Shown in pieces: positions 15,947 through 20,909 of a DNA stretch of 20,909 bases. The notes under the pieces are model-generated. The model saw only the letters and a program-made list of their open reading frames with translations. It was not told the DNA's origin and did not search any database. The position numbers were made by a program, and so were the translations under genes. The DNA comes from Treponema sp. UBA3819 (GTDB taxonomy: Bacteria; Spirochaetota; Spirochaetia; Treponematales; Treponemataceae). Location of the stretch: NCBI GenBank assembly GCA_002369025.1, contig DFDV01000020.1:1-20909 (forward strand), given 5' to 3'. The stretch's first letter is position 1, and every line of letters starts with the position of its first letter.

Positions 15947-15975
15947 ATTTTAGCTAAATATAGCGGTTAAGTCAA
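15947..15975 (-). promoter_or_regulatory. Strong sigma70 promoter of the envelope/phosphonate operon
   Basis: On the minus strand TTGACT (15970-15975) and TAAAAT (15947-15952) are separated by exactly 17 bases, each matching the consensus at 5 of 6. The predicted start near 15940 gives a leader of about 20 bases with AGG eight bases before the ATG at 15920. This is the only convincing promoter before the first operon gene and would drive about 13.5 kb. Confidence 0.75.
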
Positions 15976-16024
15976 TCTAACGAGTTTGTATAAGACTTTC
16001 TGTGAGACTGTGAAGTCCTTTCTG

Positions 16025-16053
16025 TTGAAAAAAAAAACTTAAAACAGTATCAT
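16025..16053 (+). promoter_or_regulatory. Probable sigma70 promoter of YidC-sulfatase copy 2
   Basis: TTGAAA (16025-16030) and TATCAT (16048-16053) are separated by 17 bases, most of them A. Only seven bases lie between the -10 box and the ATG at 16061, so the mRNA would be leaderless or nearly so. No Shine-Dalgarno sequence is present. The promoter faces away from that of copy 1, with about 50 bases between the two -35 boxes, so one regulator could control both. Confidence 0.6.
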
Positions 16054-16060
16054 TTTTCAC

Positions 16061-18715
16061 ATGCTTGAATCCTTTCTTTACAATATTTTTATTGCTCCGA
16101 TTTATGATTTACTCGAATTTTTTTATGTTTTCTTCTCTGCGGTTACATCAAAAGGCCTTGCTGTTATTGCATTAAGTTTTGTTGTAACCTTATTGTGTCT
16201 CCCATTGTATATTGTTGCTGAAAAATGGCAAGAAAAAGAAAGGCAGGTTCAAGCTATAATGAAGCCGACCCTTGAGCGAATTAAAGCGGTTTTTTCAGGT
16301 GATGAGCGCTATATGATAACAACAGCATATTACAAGGAACAGCACTATCATCCGATGATGGCCTTACGCTCATCTTTTAGTTTAATTATACAGGTTCCTT
16401 TTTTTATAGCTGCATACTCGTTTCTGTCAAACCTTGAAGCATTGAAAGACTACAGTTTTCTTTTCATAAAAAATTTCGGAATGCCAGACGAGCTTTTGCA
16501 TATTGGTGCATTTCCGATTAATGTTTTGCCAATTGCCATGACCTTGATTAATTGTGTGGCAGGTGCAATTTATTCAAAAGGGCATCCGTTGAGCGAAAAA
16601 ATTCAGCTCTATGCCTGTGCATTGGTATTTTTGGTTTTACTATATTATTCTCCAGCAGGTCTTGTAGTCTATTGGACAATGAACAATTTGCTTTCACTTG
16701 TAAAAAATATATTCTACAAGCTTAAGAATCCTGCAAAAGTCTTTTACATTTTATGTTGCATTGTCTCATTTGGAGGTCTTATATTTTCTTTTACTACAGG
16801 GAAAATAATTTACATTACTGGTGCATCTGTACTCTTTATGCTTTTGCTTGCCTATCCAAAGTTTTCTGCATGGTATTCAGCATTTATCACTACACATTTT
16901 ATTGCACTTGATACCAACAAAAAACTTCGTGCCTTATTGTTTGTTGCTTCTTCTTTTGCATTGACGATATTTACTGGCTTACTGCTTCCTTCTTTTGTAA
17001 TTGAGTCATCGCCAGTAAATTTCTGCTATGTTGATAACAATAAGTCGCCTTTTGTTTTTTTATTAACACCTTTTTTACAGTCCCTAGGCCTCTTCCTTTT
17101 GTGGCCGGTATGTCTATATGCGCTTTTCTCCAACAAAGTAAAGAAGAGTTTATCTATTCTAATGCCACTTCTTTTCTTTATTGCAATAGTAAATTGCTTT
17201 GTCTTTTCAGGGGAATACGGTGCTCTGAATGATGATTTGACTTTTATGCATGAAGTTGTCTTTCCAGAAAAAGGAATGATGATTGGAAGCATTTGTGCTA
17301 TGTTTGTTATATGCTTCATAGTTTTTGCAATTCTTTTAAAACATCCTAAAATTATCGTATATGCACTAGGAATCGTATCATTTTCTTTTGTTGCGACAAC
17401 ATTAAAAAATATTGCCACAATTCAGACAACATTTTCCAACATGAAATACGATGAGCTTACAAAAATTGAGCCGGTTTATCATCTTTCTAAAACTGAAAAA
17501 AATGTAATCGTCATCATGCAGGATAGGTTTATCTCTCAATATATGCCGGCAATTCTTGAAGAGGCGCCGGAATTAAAAAAATCTCTCGATGGATTTGTTT
17601 ATTATCCGAATGCAGTTTCCATGTCGTATTACACGCAATTGGGTGTTCCGGGGTTATTTGGTGGATATGATTATACACCTTGGGAACAGAATAAAATGAC
17701 CGATAAGACAATTCAGCAAAAACATAATGAGGCGATTCTTACAATGCCACGACTTTTTTTGGATAAAGGCTTTGATGTAACGATAAGTGATATTCCATAT
17801 GAAAATTACGGGGAAGAGCCTGTCGCACAGATATATAAGGACTATGACATTCATCGTGTGCTTGCCAAGAGGGTCTTCACTAAATTGTGGTATGAACGAC
17901 AAGGAAAAGAACCTTATCCGATTCTAACCCAATTGCTCAAACGAAATTTTCTTTACCTAAGCATATTCAAGATAGCTTTGCCATTGTTTCGTCCAATTGT
18001 GTACCATCGCTCCTGGTGGATTCAGGACAATCAAAAGATGAAAGAAAAAGCATTTATGGACTGCTATGTACCATTAGAGATGATGCAGGAACTTACCTCC
18101 CTTGATGGAAAATGCAGTCAGTTCCTTCTATTGGTAAATGAGATTACTCATGAACCCATTTACCTGCAGGCTCCGAATTATGTTCCGGTTGATGAGGTTA
18201 CAGATTTTGGAACAGGTAAATTTTCAAAATCTAAACACTATCATGTAGATATTGCGGCCCTAAAACGCTGGACAGAATTCTTCCAGTACCTTAAAGACAA
18301 CGATTGCTACGATAATACCCGAATTATCATTGTTTCTGATCATGGAGCAGGTGACAGGACGGGCTTGTTCAATGAAGAAAATTTTAACGGAAAAGATGCC
18401 AAAGAAAATGTTACTGCCTTGCTGATGGTTAAGGATTTTGCATCTCACGGTCAGTTAACCATTGACAATCAGTTTATGACCAACGCTGATACGCCAGCCC
18501 TTGCGCTGCAGGGAATTGCTGAAAATCCAGTGAATCCATTTACAAAAAATAGCCTGACTGTTGCAGATAAAAATGATTATGTAAAAATTGCCTATGCTCC
18601 AGTAGAAAACATGAGAAGTCGCAAGAACATAAAATTCAAAGTGGACGATGACGAATGGTTTACCGTCCACGATGACATCTACAAAGATGAAAACTGGTCG
18701 CAGATAAAAAAATAA
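16061..18715 (+). CDS. YidC/Oxa1-like domain fused to a sulfatase/phosphotransferase domain, copy 2
   Basis: An 884-residue paralogue of copy 1 with the same architecture. The YidC-like core (1 to about 224) has T43 at the groove-Arg position and conserves HYHPMMALRSSF (95-106) and YYSPAGLVVYWTMNN (195-209). A multi-helix membrane part (about 225-455) follows. The periplasmic catalytic domain has D488, probable nucleophile T525 (YYTQLGVPGLFGG), H697 (NEITHEP) and D760-H761 (VSDHG). Both copies end in a shared tail with a DD-x-W-x-TV pattern and a final NW. The DNA is more AT-rich than the neighbours (hand count 16 G+C in bases 16081-16140 against 26 in 13561-13620), and the gene is alone on the plus strand between two minus-strand operons. 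Late acquisition or old divergence could explain this. Both catalytic sites look intact, so the two probably act on different substrates or under different conditions. Confidence 0.88.
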   Translation: MLESFLYNIFIAPIYDLLEFFYVFFSAVTSKGLAVIALSFVVTLLCLPLYIVAEKWQEKERQVQAIMKPTLERIKAVFSGDERYMITTAYYKEQHYHPMMALRSSFSLIIQVPFFIAAYSFLSNLEALKDYSFLFIKNFGMPDELLHIGAFPINVLPIAMTLINCVAGAIYSKGHPLSEKIQLYACALVFLVLLYYSPAGLVVYWTMNNLLSLVKNIFYKLKNPAKVFYILCCIVSFGGLIFSFTTGKIIYITGASVLFMLLLAYPKFSAWYSAFITTHFIALDTNKKLRALLFVASSFALTIFTGLLLPSFVIESSPVNFCYVDNNKSPFVFLLTPFLQSLGLFLLWPVCLYALFSNKVKKSLSILMPLLFFIAIVNCFVFSGEYGALNDDLTFMHEVVFPEKGMMIGSICAMFVICFIVFAILLKHPKIIVYALGIVSFSFVATTLKNIATIQTTFSNMKYDELTKIEPVYHLSKTEKNVIVIMQDRFISQYMPAILEEAPELKKSLDGFVYYPNAVSMSYYTQLGVPGLFGGYDYTPWEQNKMTDKTIQQKHNEAILTMPRLFLDKGFDVTISDIPYENYGEEPVAQIYKDYDIHRVLAKRVFTKLWYERQGKEPYPILTQLLKRNFLYLSIFKIALPLFRPIVYHRSWWIQDNQKMKEKAFMDCYVPLEMMQELTSLDGKCSQFLLLVNEITHEPIYLQAPNYVPVDEVTDFGTGKFSKSKHYHVDIAALKRWTEFFQYLKDNDCYDNTRIIIVSDHGAGDRTGLFNEENFNGKDAKENVTALLMVKDFASHGQLTIDNQFMTNADTPALALQGIAENPVNPFTKNSLTVADKNDYVKIAYAPVENMRSRKNIKFKVDDDEWFTVHDDIYKDENWSQIKK

Positions 18716-18728
18716 CTATTGTAGTATA

Positions 18729-18790
18729 AAAGCATCTGTGAAGGCAGAAATTTACATTTATTTGCTAATTGATTTCTGCCAAAGCATCTG
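18729..18790. repeat. Nested direct and inverted repeat between convergent genes
   Basis: AAAGCATCTG occurs at 18729-18738 and again at 18781-18790, enclosing the inverted repeat GGCAGAAAT (18743-18751) / ATTTCTGCC (18772-18780). The right half lies inside the end of the HddC-GmhB coding region. The hairpin has a 20-base loop and no T-run, so it is a poor terminator for either convergent gene, though nothing better is seen. Confidence 0.45.
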
Positions 18791-20099
18791 AAAGCGTCAT
18801 CCCCGTTTTGAGTAAAAAGCTTTTTTTGCAGCCTGCGTTTTCACCAGCCTTAACATCATTTGAACTGTCTCCAATCATATAACTCTGTGCCAAATCAATG
18901 TTGAAGTCTTTGGCAGCTGTCTCAAAAAGCCCAGCATTTGGTTTACGACAGTTACAATCACATTTATATTCAGGACGTTCTCCTGGAAAGCCCTTGTCTG
19001 TATGATGAGGGCAGAAGTAAAGTCCGTCAATAAAGGCGCCTTCTTTTCCAAGCTCTGTTTCCATTTTTGCATGGATTTCTGCAAGTTCTTCAAAAGTGCA
19101 GTCGCCACGGGCAATTACAGGCTGGTTTGTAATTACGATTGCAAGGTAACCTGATTTATTGATTTTTTTGATTGCTTCAGCAACACCAGGAATGAGTTCA
19201 AACTGTTCAGGTTTTGTAATGAATCCGTTGGATTTATTGATTGTTCCGTCACGATCTAAGAAGATTGCCTTCTGCTTCTGGCTCAGGTTCCTTGCGTGAA
19301 CTTTTCCGCTTTTTATATCTGCTTCTGTTTCGTAGTAGCGGTCAGGAGTTCCCATATCCTTGATGTATTCAGGAGTTTCATAGGCATAAATCTTTCCTGC
19401 TTTAATGTTAGGCTTAAGAACATCGCGGTCAAGATCGATTTTATCAGGAGTTTCCGGGTGGCGGGGAACAAAGTTTTTCATTGTTTCGCGCAAAAGTTCA
19501 GGTGAAATAATCTGAAGCCCTGCATTTACAAGATTTTTGTAGTAAAGGCGTTCGTCTTCCTTTGCCATCCACTTTGTAACGCGGCCTGTATTTACAGGAA
19601 GTCCGCCTGCTTCGGGAGGCGGTAAAACCTCTGTTACCAGAAGGGATGAGTCATAAGGATGTCCGTTAGGATGAGCCATAAGGCTCGCCCAGGCCTTGTG
19701 TTCCTTGTGGAAAGCGATAAAGCGGTTAAAGTCGATGTCAAAAATTACATCTCCGCACAAAAGAAGAAAGTCATCATCAATGACAGTTTTTGTATGAATC
19801 TCGTCACAAGCCTTGCCGTCAAGCATTTTAAAAAGTGCTCCTGCAGTTCCAAGAGGGCGGTCTTCGGTAAAATAAGAAATATTTACGCCGAAAGCAGAAC
19901 CGTCACCAAAATATTCTTTGATTACGTGCCCAAGATGACCGACTCCGATTGTAATGTCAGTAAGGCCACAGGATTTGAGGTTTTCAATCTGATACTGAAG
20001 AATTGGTTTTCCGCAGATTTCAATCATAGGCTTTGGAACATCGGCACGAACAGACTGAATGCGGGTTCCCATGCCGCCTGCCATAATAATAACTTTCAT
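18765..20099 (-). CDS. Fused heptose-1-phosphate nucleotidyltransferase (HddC-like) and heptose bisphosphate phosphatase (GmhB-like)
   Basis: With ATG 20099 the protein has 444 residues. Residues 1 to about 245 are a sugar-phosphate nucleotidyltransferase: MKVIIMAGGMGTRI, PKPMIEICGKPIL, LCGDVIFDID (metal-binding Asp). Residues about 275-444 are a HAD phosphatase of the GmhB type: FLDRDGT with nucleophile Asp near 282, ITNQP, the zinc loop CPHH...CDCNC, KPNAGLF and GDSSNDVKAG. Together they would dephosphorylate D-glycero-D-manno-heptose 1,7-bisphosphate and activate the 1-phosphate as GDP-heptose. The HddC route needs the alpha anomer; the base (GTP or other) is inferred from context. A GTG at 20108 is an alternative start, but MKVIIMAGG is the usual N-terminus and GGTGG lies five bases before the ATG. 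It follows gmhA by about 20 bases. Confidence 0.9.
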   Translation of the reverse strand: MKVIIMAGGMGTRIQSVRADVPKPMIEICGKPILQYQIENLKSCGLTDITIGVGHLGHVIKEYFGDGSAFGVNISYFTEDRPLGTAGALFKMLDGKACDEIHTKTVIDDDFLLLCGDVIFDIDFNRFIAFHKEHKAWASLMAHPNGHPYDSSLLVTEVLPPPEAGGLPVNTGRVTKWMAKEDERLYYKNLVNAGLQIISPELLRETMKNFVPRHPETPDKIDLDRDVLKPNIKAGKIYAYETPEYIKDMGTPDRYYETEADIKSGKVHARNLSQKQKAIFLDRDGTINKSNGFITKPEQFELIPGVAEAIKKINKSGYLAIVITNQPVIARGDCTFEELAEIHAKMETELGKEGAFIDGLYFCPHHTDKGFPGERPEYKCDCNCRKPNAGLFETAAKDFNIDLAQSYMIGDSSNDVKAGENAGCKKSFLLKTGMTLSDALAEIN

Positions 20100-20119
20100 A
20101 TTTTCCACCGGATTTAGAT

Positions 20120-20752
20120 TTATTCAGCCCAAAAAGCTTCTTCGATTTCGAGACAGAGGGCATGGTAAACAGGAAGGTGCAACTCCTGAATCATAAAGGT
20201 TTCATTCTGAGGAACGATGATGCAGATGTCTGCCAGACCTTTTAGTTTTCCGCCGTTTTTTCCTGTAAGTGCGATTGTCTTAAGACCTTTTGCCTTTGCA
20301 ACAACAGTCGGATAAACGATGTCTTTTGAATTTCCTGAAGTTGAAATACCAAGGAATACATCGCCTTTTACGCCGTAGCCGTTTACTTGCTGGGCAAACA
20401 TAACGTTTCCGTCAACATCGTTTAAACTTGCTGTCATAAGGGCAGTGTTATTTGTAAGTGCGATTGCCGGAAGGGAGCCCTGAAGTTTGTCTGCAAGGTA
20501 GGCTCCTGTATCAGCATCAATAGCTTTAATCTGATTGATAAAGTCGCTGGAAGGAGTTCTCTTTTTGCAGAAGGATTTCAAAAGCTCTCCTGTAATATGA
20601 TCGCTGTCTGCACATGAACCGCCGTTACCGGCAACCAAAAGCTTTCCTCCGTTTTTGAAGGATTCAATCATTGCCTTTGCAGCATCTTCAATATCTTTTT
20701 TGCAAGCTCTGAGAGAAGGATAGCGTTCAATCAACTGGTCTATATATTTCAT
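20120..20752 (-). CDS. gmhA: Sedoheptulose-7-phosphate isomerase (GmhA)
   Basis: A 210-residue SIS-domain protein that converts sedoheptulose 7-phosphate to D-glycero-D-manno-heptopyranose 7-phosphate, the first step of nucleotide-heptose synthesis, in the cytoplasm. It shows AGNGGSCADSDHITGELL (41-58), GISTSGNSKDI (phosphate-binding Ser/Thr loop) and the C-terminal NETFMIQELHLPVYHALC, with the Glu and His residues that bind zinc and catalyse isomerisation in GmhA. Length is slightly above the usual 190-200 because of an insertion around residues 60-85. GAGG lies five to six bases before the ATG. A perfect hairpin lies just upstream. The gene is the middle of a heptose cassette. Confidence 0.95.
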   Translation of the reverse strand: MKYIDQLIERYPSLRACKKDIEDAAKAMIESFKNGGKLLVAGNGGSCADSDHITGELLKSFCKKRTPSSDFINQIKAIDADTGAYLADKLQGSLPAIALTNNTALMTASLNDVDGNVMFAQQVNGYGVKGDVFLGISTSGNSKDIVYPTVVAKAKGLKTIALTGKNGGKLKGLADICIIVPQNETFMIQELHLPVYHALCLEIEEAFWAE

Positions 20753-20769
20753 ATTATCCTCACTGTATT

Positions 20770-20792
20770 ATTGTCGGGCTCGACCCGACAAT
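20770..20792. repeat. Perfect hairpin between the partial kinase gene and gmhA
   Basis: ATTGTCGGG and CCCGACAAT form a 9-bp stem around the loop CTCGA. On the plus strand it is followed by CTTTTTATTTT, the form of a Rho-independent terminator, but no plus-strand gene precedes it. On the minus strand, the coding direction here, no T-run follows and gmhA begins about 17 bases later, so it may act on mRNA processing, attenuation or translation of gmhA. Confidence 0.6.
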
Positions 20793-20796
20793 CTTT

Positions 20797-20909
20797 TTAT
20801 TTTGTGTACTCTTCCGGTCCGTAATAGATAATTTTTGTTCCATCGTTTTCAAACTTAAAAGGAACATACATCTGGCCTTCAAGAGCCTTTTTAACTGCAT
20901 CCTGTTTTT
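20797..20909 (-). CDS. 3' end of a probable heptose-7-phosphate kinase (GHMP family, HddA-like), partial
   Basis: The window holds only the last 37 or so codons, open on the minus strand from the window edge to the TAA at 20797-20799. The peptide includes AVKKALEGQMYVPFKFENDG followed by TKIIYYGPEEY. The pattern of a helix, then F-x-F-E-x-x-G followed by a hydrophobic strand is what I expect at the C-terminus of D-glycero-D-manno-heptose 7-phosphate kinase. The neighbours support this, since gmhA and hddC-gmhB supply the other steps and the kinase is the one missing. No catalytic motif is inside the window, so the family call is inferred. Confidence 0.6.
   Translation of the reverse strand, partial: KQDAVKKALEGQMYVPFKFENDGTKIIYYGPEEYTK

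Noticed and set aside
15994..16017. GACTT...AAGTC as an operator between the divergent promoters
   Set aside because: Only five matching bases per arm with a long spacer, which is not beyond chance.
13215..18715. The YidC-like genes as the housekeeping membrane insertase
   Set aside because: The groove Arg is absent, a catalytic domain is fused on, there are two copies, and the rpmH-rnpA context usual for yidC is missing.
1..20909. CRISPR arrays, tRNA or rRNA genes
   Set aside because: No regular repeat-spacer pattern, no tRNA-like cloverleaf and no rRNA signature was seen on either strand.

Overview
The window looks like a stretch of a spirochaete chromosome, most likely Treponema. This rests on gene content: a fused CMP-aminoethylphosphonate synthase/AEP aminotransferase like the one described from Treponema denticola, a short-form IspG, moderately low G+C, and a diderm envelope gene set. 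No rRNA or tRNA gene is present to confirm it, so the genus is tentative.

Layout. 1-170: a chain of small hairpins ending in an 11-bp palindrome, possibly the right end (omega-RNA region) of an IS200/IS605-type element whose genes lie outside the window. 213-2413 (+): ispG and a periplasmic repeat-type protein, overlapping by ATGA. 15920 down to 2415 (-): a nine-gene, about 13.5-kb envelope operon. In transcription order it encodes a YidC-sulfatase fusion, a CDP-glycerol-type phosphotransferase, PEP mutase with an N-terminal nucleotidyltransferase domain, phosphonopyruvate decarboxylase, the PntC-AEP aminotransferase fusion, two GT4 glycosyltransferases, a WbaP-type initiating sugar-phosphate transferase and a small Omp85-like barrel protein. 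16061-18715 (+): a second, diverged and more AT-rich YidC-sulfatase gene, divergent from the first. 20909 down to 18765 (-): a GDP-heptose supply operon with a partial probable heptose kinase, gmhA and an HddC-GmhB fusion. No gene-free stretch exceeds 300 bases.

How the genes fit together (inference). The heptose genes would make an activated heptose. The WbaP-like enzyme and the two glycosyltransferases would build a polyprenyl-linked glycan. The phosphonate genes would run PEP -> phosphonopyruvate -> phosphonoacetaldehyde -> aminoethylphosphonate -> CMP-AEP. The CDP-glycerol-type transferase could place the activated phosphonate or a polyol phosphate on the glycan inside the cell, and the YidC-sulfatase proteins could modify it from the periplasmic side. 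No flippase, polymerase or ABC exporter is visible in the window.

The most unusual item is the YidC-sulfatase architecture, present twice. A recognisable YidC/Oxa1 core is joined to extra membrane helices and a periplasmic alkaline-phosphatase-superfamily domain, and both copies lack the Arg that insertases carry in the membrane groove. I know of no described system of this kind.
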